This document shows positions 1 to 5,755 of a stretch of 9,447 bases of DNA, piece by piece. The DNA lies in contig JAKAUH010000143.1 in NCBI GenBank assembly GCA_021818605.1, positions 1 to 9,447 on the forward strand. Reading direction: 5' to 3'. Positions within the stretch are counted from its first letter, which is position 1, and every line of letters starts with the position of its first letter. The notes beneath the pieces were generated by a model, which was given only the letters and a program-made list of their open reading frames with translations, was not told the DNA's origin and ran no database searches. This DNA comes from Planctomycetota bacterium (GTDB lineage Bacteria > Planctomycetota > Planctomycetia > Isosphaerales > Isosphaeraceae). The translations under genes and the position numbers were made by a program.

Positions 1-1664
1 ATCGTACCCTCGATCGGGCGCGTCGGCTCGGCGGCGTAGTCGAGGCGGCGGGTGTAATACGTCGTCGAGGGATGGGCCATCATCATCGCCATGTGGGGGT
101 CGGCGACGCGGACCGGCGCGCCGTCGCGGTTGGCGACGTACAGGTGCGCCGTGGCGATCCTCGGAGACGAGACGAGTAGGTCGGCCATCCGGTCGGGCCC
201 GAGGTCAGTCAGGCGGAAGCGGCCGTCTGCATCGGTTGAAGTGACGATCTCCGAGGGGAGCGAATCGAGGAGTTGCAAGAGGTTGCGGATACCGCCGGCG
301 CGGATCTGGTCGAACCAGCTCGTCAGGCTATCCTTGCGACTAAGCCAGATCTGTTCAACCTTGACCCGGGCGCCGGCCACGGGCCGGCCTTCAAGATCCA
401 CGATCCGGCCCTCGATCGGCGGGCCGGACTCGACCAGCCGGATCATGGTCTCCTCGGGCCCGTTGAGCTGGCGGACGGCCGACGCCCAGCCGGGCCCGTA
501 CCCTTTCGCCGTGGCGACGACCCAGGGGAACATCGCGTCGGTCAGACGCAGGACCGTGTTCCGCCGCCAGGGCGGGACCCGCAGCCGAAACGTCCCATCC
601 AGGCCGCTCGTGGTCGACGGGATCGCGTCAGTCTCGCGGTCGAGCATCGCGGCCCGCACCGAGGCGCCGGCTACCGGCCGGCCCTGCGGGTCCACGACCC
701 GGCCGCGGACGTCGATCAGATCGGCCAGGGCCTTTTTTGTATCGATATTTGCAATCGCAGATGGTTTCTGTGCAGCAGCCGCCGCGCGGGGCGGCTCGGG
801 CCGCCAGGCGCCCACGGCGACCACGCCGAGCGACGCGATCGAGGCTGACACCGCCATCGCGATCGCGGCAATCCTGAGCCTGGCCATGACAAGACTCCTC
901 ACGATCTGGGTGGAAAGAGCGGCGGCGACGGCCGAGGCCGATCCCCCGACCGCCGCGGCGACGGTCGAGCGGGCAAGTGCGGCGGGGACCGCGGCGCGGG
1001 CCGTGGATGCCGACGCCGCCAGGAAAGCTCCGACGACACCCGCGGTGATCCCGCGGCGGGCCAATCGCCCCTGAAGCTGCTGGCGGGCCTTCGCCAGCCG
1101 GCAGCGCAGGGTCGGCACCGTCCAGCGCAGGCGGCTGGCGGCCTGCTCGTAGCTCAGGCCCTCCAGGTCGCACAGGACCATCGGCAGCCGGTGCTTCTCC
1201 GGCAGCCGGTCGACCTCCTCGTGCACGATCGAGCGAACCTCGGGGTCGGGACCGGTGCGCGAGTGGGCCGTCGCGGGCGTCGCCATCGTCGATGCCTCCG
1301 CCTCGCGCTTGCGCCTCCGCCGCAGGTCGGCGCCGAGCTGCGCCGCCGCGCGATAGGCGACGCGGTGCAGCCAGCCTCCCAGCGCATCGCCGGCGCGCAC
1401 CGATCGAGCCTTTTTCGCCAGGACCAGAAAGGTCGCCTGGAACGCGTCCTCGACGTCGTGCTCGTGCTTCAGCACGGCGCGACAGGTCGCCAGGACCATC
1501 GGACCGTGCCGCGCCACCAGGGCCTCGAAGGCCGCCTGGTCGCCCGAGTCGGCGAACCGGGCCAGGAGCTGCCCGTCGCCGAGGCCGACGGCCGTGCCGT
1601 CGCCGAATAAATCACGGAGGTGCCGCAAGGTGCCTCCCATCCCGACCGCCAGGCCGCTCGCCAT
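1..1664 (-). CDS. ECF sigma factor with membrane segment and carboxypeptidase-regulatory-like tail, C-terminus beyond window
   Basis: Partial gene: 554 codons read on the minus strand from ATG 1664 to the left edge without a stop. Residues about 25-115 form the sigma region 2, with the planctomycete signature EDAFQATFLVLAKKA followed by GGWLHRVAYRAA. Residues about 135-200 form region 4, an HTH with CDLEGLSYEQAASRL. An Ala-rich hydrophobic stretch follows, then a clear membrane helix at about 262-286. Two carboxypeptidase-regulatory-like beta domains begin near residues 316 and 416, each with a GRPVAGA motif. Region 2/4 should direct RNA polymerase to target promoters; the tail would lie outside the cytoplasm and could sense an envelope signal (inference). 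The start is supported by GAGGAGG on the minus strand (plus 1674-1680), 9 bases upstream. ATG 1640 is a less likely alternative. No anti-sigma gene is visible, which fits built-in control by the tail. Confidence 0.93.
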   Translation of the reverse strand, partial: MASGLAVGMGGTLRHLRDLFGDGTAVGLGDGQLLARFADSGDQAAFEALVARHGPMVLATCRAVLKHEHDVEDAFQATFLVLAKKARSVRAGDALGGWLHRVAYRAAAQLGADLRRRRKREAEASTMATPATAHSRTGPDPEVRSIVHEEVDRLPEKHRLPMVLCDLEGLSYEQAASRLRWTVPTLRCRLAKARQQLQGRLARRGITAGVVGAFLAASASTARAAVPAALARSTVAAAVGGSASAVAAALSTQIVRSLVMARLRIAAIAMAVSASIASLGVVAVGAWRPEPPRAAAAAQKPSAIANIDTKKALADLIDVRGRVVDPQGRPVAGASVRAAMLDRETDAIPSTTSGLDGTFRLRVPPWRRNTVLRLTDAMFPWVVATAKGYGPGWASAVRQLNGPEETMIRLVESGPPIEGRIVDLEGRPVAGARVKVEQIWLSRKDSLTSWFDQIRAGGIRNLLQLLDSLPSEIVTSTDADGRFRLTDLGPDRMADLLVSSPRIATAHLYVANRDGAPVRVADPHMAMMMAHPSTTYYTRRLDYAAEPTRPIEGT

Positions 1665-1871
1665 GACCGACGTCCTCCTCGCCCCGGGGTTTCGGTCTCA
1701 TTCTGTCGCCGGGCGGCGGCCGTCGGCCAAAACGCCGATCGTTGGTTTGCCGCTCGCCGCAGGATAAGAGGGGCGCGGCGGGTCGTGCATCTCGATTTTC
1801 GGGGGATTCTCTTGCCAGTGGACCCGCCTGGAAGTAGTTTTGGCTAGATTGGCTAGATTTGGAGAACGCTC
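1665..1871. promoter_or_regulatory. Divergent intergenic region with candidate TA promoter
   Basis: This 207-base spacer separates the divergent sigma factor gene and the antitoxin gene. On the plus strand a candidate sigma70-like promoter is TTGCCA (1812-1817), a 17-base spacer, then TAGTTT (1835-1840), about 30 bases before the antitoxin ATG. A perfect 9-bp tandem repeat lies just downstream (1842-1859). I see no convincing promoter for the sigma factor gene in the other direction. The -35/-10 call is by eye and weak, because promoter consensus in Planctomycetota is poorly defined. Confidence 0.35.
1842..1859. repeat. 9-bp perfect tandem repeat before the antitoxin, possible operator
   Basis: GGCTAGATT occurs twice head to tail (1842-1850 and 1851-1859), ending 12 bases before the antitoxin ATG and directly before the GGAGA ribosome-binding sequence (1861-1865). 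Phd-type antitoxins often repress their own operon by binding repeats near the start, so an operator role is plausible but not shown. Confidence 0.5.
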
Positions 1872-2117
1872 ATGGACTGGCAGCTCGCGGACGCGAAGAA
1901 CCGATTCAGTGAGTTATTCAACCAGGCGATGGCGGTCGGGCCGCAACGGGTCCGGCGCCGGAAGGAGGCGGTGATCGTGCTGTCCGAGAAGGATTACGAG
2001 CGGATCACGGGCCGGAGATCCAGTTTCAAGGATTACCTGGGCCAGGGCGAATCGTTCGCGGGGCTCGAGCTGACCCGCGAGCGCAGCCAGAGCCCGGGAC
2101 AGGATGCGGAACGATGA
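1872..2117 (+). CDS. Phd/YefM-family antitoxin
   Basis: A protein of 81 residues. The N-terminal half matches the Phd/YefM DNA-binding fold: WQLADAKNRFSELFNQA (residues 3-19), then the beta-hairpin QRVRRRKEAVIVLSEKDYERI (residues about 25-45, family consensus RxGKxAVVVLS). The C-terminal part (about 50-81) is charged and carries the FAGLELTRERSQSPG segment. In this family that part is the flexible arm that wraps and blocks the PIN toxin. The hairpin seems one residue shorter than usual, with no Gly before Lys. Its stop overlaps the toxin start (ATGA, 2114-2117), the usual translational coupling. GGAGA at 1861-1865 serves as ribosome-binding site. Autorepression is known for the family and assumed here. 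Confidence 0.93.
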   Translation: MDWQLADAKNRFSELFNQAMAVGPQRVRRRKEAVIVLSEKDYERITGRRSSFKDYLGQGESFAGLELTRERSQSPGQDAER

Positions 2118-2536
2118 GGACGTTGCTCGACACTCCTGTTCTGTTCGAGCTGCGCGATCCGCAGGGCCATCCTGCGGTGAAGGCGGCCGTGGACCTGATC
2201 GCGGACGAGGATCTGTATCTCAGCGTGCTGACGCTGGGCGAGGTCGTCAAGGGGATCGCCCTGCTCCCCGCCAGCCGGCAGAAGCGGGGGTTGGCGGCCT
2301 GGGCGGCCGGGCTGGAGGCGCAGTTCGCCGATCGCATCCTGGCGGTGGACCACGAGACGGGCCGCGTCTGGGGCGAGCTCTCGGCGCGGGTCCAGCAGGC
2401 CGGGCTGATCCTTCCGGCCGTCGACGGCCTGCTGGCGGCGACCGGCCTGCGGCACGGGCTGCGGGTCATGACACGCAGCACGCCCCACCTCGCGGCCACG
2501 GGCGTCCCGATCGTCGATCCCTGGGCCGAGAGCTGA
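2114..2536 (+). CDS. vapC: VapC-like PIN-domain toxin (ribonuclease)
   Basis: A 140-residue single PIN domain, the usual VapC length, predicted to be a Mg-dependent RNase that blocks translation when free of antitoxin. Visible landmarks: MRTLLDTPVLFEL (Asp6 as first metal ligand; the family usually has DTNV), LSVLTLGEVVKGIALLP (Glu43), DRILAVD, then PAVDGLLAATGLRHGL (Asp104). The fourth acidic position, normally Asp in TRNxxDF, reads TRSTPHL here, so His125 replaces Asp and Asn is also lost. Three of four acidic ligands remain; activity may be intact, weakened or lost. The gene overlaps the antitoxin by 4 bases and ends with VPIVDPWAES, a normal family terminus. It is closest to FitB/VapC-type PIN toxins. 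Confidence 0.92.
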   Translation: MRTLLDTPVLFELRDPQGHPAVKAAVDLIADEDLYLSVLTLGEVVKGIALLPASRQKRGLAAWAAGLEAQFADRILAVDHETGRVWGELSARVQQAGLILPAVDGLLAATGLRHGLRVMTRSTPHLAATGVPIVDPWAES

Positions 2537-2573
2537 GGGGCTTTCCTGAAAGCTGTGGACGTTTGTCCTGTGA

Positions 2574-2622
2574 GTCAGGCTTTAGCCTGACTGCGCAGCA
2601 AGCCGTCAGGCTAAAGCCTGGC
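2574..2622. repeat. REP-like inverted repeat / hairpin downstream of the toxin gene
   Basis: Two 18-base arms, 2574-2591 (GTCAGGCTTTAGCCTGAC) and 2605-2622, are inverted copies with one mismatch around a 13-base loop. Each arm is itself almost palindromic. There is no T-tract afterwards, so a simple rho-independent terminator is not indicated. The AGGCTTTAGCCT core resembles dispersed palindromic elements between genes. It could stabilise or end the toxin-antitoxin transcript, or be a mobile palindrome. About 100 bases with no gene follow before the next start. Confidence 0.75.
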
Positions 2623-2714
2623 CTACGAATCCGGCGAAGTCTCTTCCGGGACTCGCGCTGAAATCGGTCAGCGGCTGGCGCGCCGACCGGCGGGAGTGAG
2701 CCTCGAGGACCTGT

Positions 2715-2718
2715 GGAG
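2715..2718 (+). promoter_or_regulatory. Ribosome-binding site deciding the nuclease start
   Basis: GGAG lies 6 bases before ATG 2725. It overlaps the alternative GTG codon at 2713, which would leave that GTG without an upstream site. This favours ATG 2725. Confidence 0.6.
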
Positions 2719-2724
2719 CTTGTC

Positions 2725-3753
2725 ATGGCGAAACGTCGACAGAGTCGAGGAAAGACCGGTCGTTCCGGGCGGGGCAAGCCGTCCCGTGCGGATTCGGACA
2801 GTCCGTGGAAGGAGGCGCTCGACCAGTACTTCGAGCCCTGCATCGCCTTCTTCTTCACCACGGCGCATGCCGAGATCGACTGGTCGCGTGGATACGAGGC
2901 GCTGGACAAGGAGCTCCAGCCCATCGTCCGTCAGGCGAGGCAGGGCCGGCGCTATGTCGACAAACTCGTGAAGGTCTGGCTCAAAAACGGTCAGGAAAAA
3001 TGGCTGCTGATTCACATCGAGGTGCAGGCGAGCAAGGACCGCGAGTTCGCCCGGCGGATGTACGTGTACAACCACCGGATTTTCGACCGATACGATCACG
3101 AGGTGGTCAGCCTGGCGATCCTGGCCGATGATGATCCGGGCTGGCGTCCGGATCGGTACGAGTACGGCCGGTGGGGCTTCCGTGCCCTGATCGAGTTCCC
3201 GGTTGTCAAGCTGCTGGACCACGCGGGACAATACGAGAAGCTGGAATCCGACCCAAACCCGTTTTCGGTGGTGGTGCTGGCGCACCTGAAGGCGCTGGAG
3301 ACGCGTCGGTCGCCGGCGGAGCGTCAGGCGTGGAAGGTGCGGCTGGTCAAAGGGCTGTACGGCCGCGGGATGGGCCCGGAGGACCTGCGGCGGCTGTTCC
3401 GGTTTATTGACTGGATCATGGAGCTGCCCGAGGCGCTGGAAGAACGGTTCCAGGACGAGATTACCGCCTATCAGCAGGAGAACAAGATGCCGTTTATTGA
3501 TATATTCGAGCGGAAGGCGATCGAGAAGGCGACGGCGGAGGGCCTGGAACAGGGCCTGAAACAGGGCATCGAGGCTGTCCTGGAGACGAAGTTTGGCGCT
3601 GCGGGCCTGGAGCTGATGCCCGAGATTCGACAGATCCGCGACCCAGCGGTGCTGGGCAAGGTCCTCGCCCGGCTCAGGACTGCGGCCAGGCTCGACGAAG
3701 TGCGCACCGTCTGGACCCGCAAGCGGCGGCCGAAGGCGGCGAAGCCCGATTGA
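2725..3753 (+). CDS. Rpn/YhgA-like PD-(D/E)XK nuclease (recombination-promoting nuclease / putative transposase family)
   Basis: A protein of 342 residues. A basic, Ser/Gly-rich start (1-26) precedes the PD-(D/E)XK core: RYVDKLVKVWL (Asp79), WLLIHIEVQ (Glu99-x-Gln101, with Gln in place of Lys as is common in this family), and REFARRMYVYNHRIFDRY (about 106-123). VVSLAILADDDPGWRPDRY and EFPVVKLLD follow, both typical of COG5464-type proteins. Residues about 180-255 are helical; 272-284 hold a short EQGL/KQGI repeat. The C-terminus is basic (RKRRPKAAKP). Rpn proteins cut DNA and raise recombination; some act in defence. Target and role here are not visible. No terminal inverted repeats or second transposon gene are seen, so it is not an obvious insertion sequence. 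The start is set by GGAG (2715-2718). The C-terminal half is duplicated immediately downstream. Confidence 0.85.
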   Translation: MAKRRQSRGKTGRSGRGKPSRADSDSPWKEALDQYFEPCIAFFFTTAHAEIDWSRGYEALDKELQPIVRQARQGRRYVDKLVKVWLKNGQEKWLLIHIEVQASKDREFARRMYVYNHRIFDRYDHEVVSLAILADDDPGWRPDRYEYGRWGFRALIEFPVVKLLDHAGQYEKLESDPNPFSVVVLAHLKALETRRSPAERQAWKVRLVKGLYGRGMGPEDLRRLFRFIDWIMELPEALEERFQDEITAYQQENKMPFIDIFERKAIEKATAEGLEQGLKQGIEAVLETKFGAAGLELMPEIRQIRDPAVLGKVLARLRTAARLDEVRTVWTRKRRPKAAKPD

Positions 3754-3806
3754 TTGCCTCGATCCCGATCCACGGAGCCGCCGATCGATGAGCCGACGGT
3801 CCTGCG

Positions 3807-4328
3807 AACCCGTTTTCGGTGGTGGTGCTGGCGCACCTCAAGGCGATGGAAACGCGCCGCTCGCCCGCCGAGCGTCAGGCGTGGAAGGTGCGGCTGGTGA
3901 AAGGGCTCTACGGCCGCGGGATGAGCCCGGAGGACCTGCGCCGGCTGCTCCGCTTCATCGACTGGATACTGGAGCTGCCCGAGGCGCTGGAAGAACGGTT
4001 CTGGAACGAGATTACCGCCTATCAGCGGGAGGCGCAAATGCCGTTTGTCGACATCTTCGAACGGAAGGAAATCGAGAGGGCCAGGGCGGAGGGACTGGAA
4101 CAGGGACTGGAACAGGGACTGGAACAGGGACTGGAACAGGGCATCGAGGCTGTCCTGGGGACGAAGTTCGGCGCCGCGGGCCTGGAGCTGATGTCCGAGA
4201 TCCGACAGATCCGCGACCCAGTGGTGCTGAGAAAGATCCTCCCAAAGATCGTGACTGCGGCGACTCCCGACGACTTGCGCCACATCTGGACGCGCAAGCG
4301 GCGGCCGAAGGCGGCGAAGCCGAAGTAA
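3807..4328 (+). pseudogene. 5'-truncated copy of the Rpn-like nuclease, C-terminal half only
   Basis: The frame is open from just after the stop at 3789-3791. Homology to the upstream nuclease starts at NPFSVVVLAHLKAMETRRS (codon 3807). It corresponds to residues about 178-342 of the full gene, so the whole catalytic Asp/Glu-x-Gln core is absent. Translation could start only at GTG 3819, with no Shine-Dalgarno sequence, giving 169 residues. The frame has stayed intact despite about 20% protein divergence. This suggests either limited age or selection on the C-terminal part, for example as a binding partner or regulator of the full nuclease (inference). It ends at TAA 4326-4328 with the same basic tail. 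Most likely a remnant; a functional C-terminal protein is the alternative. Confidence 0.75.
4092..4139 (+). repeat. Four 12-bp tandem units inside the truncated nuclease copy
   Basis: GGACTGGAACAG occurs four times without a gap. Each unit encodes four residues, giving an EQGL repeat. The upstream full gene has only two diverged units (3540-3563). Because 12 is a multiple of 3, copy number can change without breaking the frame. A helical, possibly coiled-coil linker is likely. Confidence 0.9.
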
Positions 4329-4381
4329 TCACCTCGATCCACGTCGCCACTTCGATCGGCGAGCCGATGCCTCGGTCTGCG

Positions 4382-4471
4382 CCCGCGCGTCGCCGATCAG
4401 GTCCGTCACCGTGGGCGAAGAACGGCTGGTCGAGGAAGCATTTCCTCGGGATGACGCCGCTGGCCGCAGCC
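4382..4471 (-). pseudogene. Decayed C-terminal fragment of a CheY-like receiver domain
   Basis: On the minus strand one frame reads SGVIPRKCFLDQPFFAH and, after a one-base shift, TVTDLIGDAR. Together these match the receiver fragment at the right edge of the window (AYLTKSSFHDQTFLATVTDLIGEAR). At DNA level 4382-4440 aligns with 9194-9251 at about 50 of 59 columns with a single gap. Only the last receiver strand and helix remain, with no phospho-acceptor Asp and no start codon, so it is a non-coding relic. Homology begins one base after the tandem duplication ends. Confidence 0.7.
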
Positions 4472-4665
4472 GAACTTCTGTCCCTGTAATGGCTAAAGCT
4501 GCCTGTTGGTTCGTATCGAGAGAGACCTGAGGAAGGCGGATTTCGCATCGGCTTTTTTTTTCTTGACGAGATGAAAGTGGCGAGTATATCATCCCGTCAC
4601 TCTGCGGATCACGCGGGCGTTCGTGCTGTTCTTGCGACCATCACGCTTCGCAACGTGAGATTCCC
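4472..4665 (+). promoter_or_regulatory. Operon upstream region: T-tract and probable leader
   Basis: This is 194 bases without a gene. It holds a nine-T run (4553-4561), striking in such GC-rich DNA, directly before the promoter. The run could act as an UP-type element or belong to a weak terminator for upstream transcription; I see no strong stem before it. From the predicted start site near 4597 an untranslated leader of about 70 bases runs to ATG 4666. I find no recognisable riboswitch. Confidence 0.5.
4563..4590 (+). promoter_or_regulatory. Sigma70-type promoter for the DUF1573-C39 operon
   Basis: TTGACG (4563-4568) is followed after 16 bases by TATATC (4585-4590); an alternative -10 is TATCAT (4587-4592) at 18 bases. 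The -35 matches consensus in five of six positions and sits after a T-tract. It is the best promoter-like sequence in the window and points into the five-gene operon. Confidence 0.6.
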
Positions 4666-5755
4666 ATGAAGATCCGGCGATTCCCTGATCTGGCGTTGTG
4701 CGTGGTCTCGTTATTATTCCTGATCCCCGGGTGCACGGGGGCGGCGGGTTCGGGATCGAACCACGAGGTGGCGCCTGTTGAGCCCGGGCCCGGCAGCGTG
4801 CCGGCATTGGCGACGAGCAGCCTTCATGATTTCGGGACGGTCTTCGCGGACGGGCAAACGCTGCGGCATGACTTCGTGCTGGAGAACCCGACCGACCGAC
4901 CGGCCGATCGGGCTGGTCCGGGCGATGGCCTTCACGCCCTGCTGCTCGACGATCGGGCCGTTGCCTGAAGCGATCCCCGCGAGGGGCGAGGTCGAGGTTC
5001 CCACGTCCTTCAGCCCTGGCCATCAATCGGGCGCGAAGGCCGTGATGTTCCAGATCGAGACCGATCAGCCCGGCCGGCGGTTCGTCGGGCTGGCCCTGGA
5101 AGCCCGGCTGACTTCCGCGTGGGAAGTCCAGAGTCGGGACGACAAGACCGGCGTGGTTCCGATGGGGCAGCCCGCCAGGCGGACACTCCGTGTGATCTCG
5201 CGGCGAAAGGGGGACCTGGGGCGCGACCTTCCCGGGCAGGTCCTGGCCGCTGCGCCGATCGACGCGGCCTTCGTGGGCGAGGCGGTCACGACGAAGGGCC
5301 CGGACGGAGTGATCGAATCAACCCGCGACTTCGTGGTGGCGATGCCGGCGTCGCGGGAGCCGGGCGTGAAGCGGGGCGAGGTGCGCTTCCGCTGGCCCGA
5401 CGGCCGCGTCGAGGCGCTGCCGGTCGGCTGGGAGGTGCGCCCGCGGCTAAAGGTCATCCCGGCGGCGATGACGGTGCATCGCTCGGACGGAGCGATCGAT
5501 CGGACCATCGTTGTGGAGTCCGACGGCGCGCCATTCCGCGTCACCGGGATGAGCTCGCCGCTGTTCGCGGGGCCCGCGGAGATTCCCGGGGACCTCGTTC
5601 AGCGACACACGATCCGGCTGCGACTCGACCCGTCGAAGGGATTGGTCGACGGGGTATCGAACGTGACGATCACCACCGATCACCCCGATCAGCGGACGGC
5701 GGAGTTGAGCGTCCTGGTCTTGCCCGACGCCGGGTCGGAGGGGGGTGGCTCATGA
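4666..5755 (+). CDS. DUF1573 lipoprotein, reading frame broken at a CCGA repeat
   Basis: A lipoprotein signal (hydrophobic residues 9-21, lipobox LIPGC, Cys23) precedes a DUF1573 domain: HDFGTVFADGQTLRHDFVLENPTDRP. Frame 1 then ends at TGA 4966-4968 after 100 residues. The rest of the family pattern, IGLVRAMAFTPCCSTIGPLP and onward, continues in the +1 frame to TGA 5753-5755. The switch falls inside three CCGA units (4888-4899). Removing one unit restores a single frame of 361 codons reading ENPTDRPIGLVRAMAF. After DUF1573 (to about residue 150) come two beta-rich, Ig-like stretches. As sequenced, the product is a truncated lipoprotein unless slippage or frameshifting rescues it. It should sit on the periplasmic face of a membrane. 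First gene of the operon; its stop overlaps the next start (ATGA). The start is supported by the signal peptide; its Shine-Dalgarno sequence is weak. Confidence 0.82.
4888..4907 (+). repeat. Tetranucleotide repeat (CCGA)3-CCGG-CCGA at the frameshift point
   Basis: Three perfect CCGA units (4888-4899) are followed by CCGG and a further CCGA. Gain or loss of one 4-base unit changes the frame of the DUF1573 gene. Two perfect units would put the gene in frame. The array is short, so slippage would be slow; it may be a recent mutation. Confidence 0.85.

Larger units (their letters stand above)
3256..4381 (+). repeat. Imperfect tandem duplication (two units of about 551 and 575 bp)
   Basis: Unit A (3256-3806) covers the 3' half of the nuclease gene plus its downstream flank. 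Unit B (3807-4381) repeats the same order: AACCCGTTTTCGGTGGTGG starts both, the coding part aligns to the shared RKRRPKAAKP end, and the flanks share gatcca, gagccga and a final ctgcg. Encoded proteins are roughly 80% identical by eye, so this is an old duplication and not an assembly error. Most of the length difference is 24 bases of extra 12-bp units. Confidence 0.85.

Noticed and set aside
91..1074. Long plus-strand open frame opposite the sigma factor gene
   Set aside because: Its residues show no recognisable domain, while the minus strand gives clear sigma regions and carboxypeptidase-regulatory-like domains. GC-rich antisense frames stay open by chance.
4092..4139. CRISPR-like array
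   Set aside because: The 12-bp units are contiguous with no spacers and lie inside a coding frame.
3471..4283. Minus-strand frame with a repeated FQSL motif
   Set aside because: It is the antisense reading of the EQGL-coding 12-bp repeat and of the nuclease copies; no start signal or domain.
2725..4381. Insertion sequence carrying the nuclease
   Set aside because: Although the family is sometimes called transposase, I found no terminal inverted repeats or target-site duplication around it.
3788..4489. Plus-strand frame of 233 codons from ATG 3788 with a GTGT-type peptide repeat
   Set aside because: It is an out-of-frame reading of the truncated nuclease copy; the homologous frame is the one ending at 4328.
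5119..5751. Upstream extension of the DUF1559 gene
   Set aside because: The extension is a shadow of the DUF1573 coding sequence and would bury the prepilin leader in the middle of the protein.
4778..5755. Separate gene starting at TTG 4778
   Set aside because: Residues before about 4908 in this frame are an off-frame reading of the DUF1573 domain; real homology begins only after the CCGA repeat.
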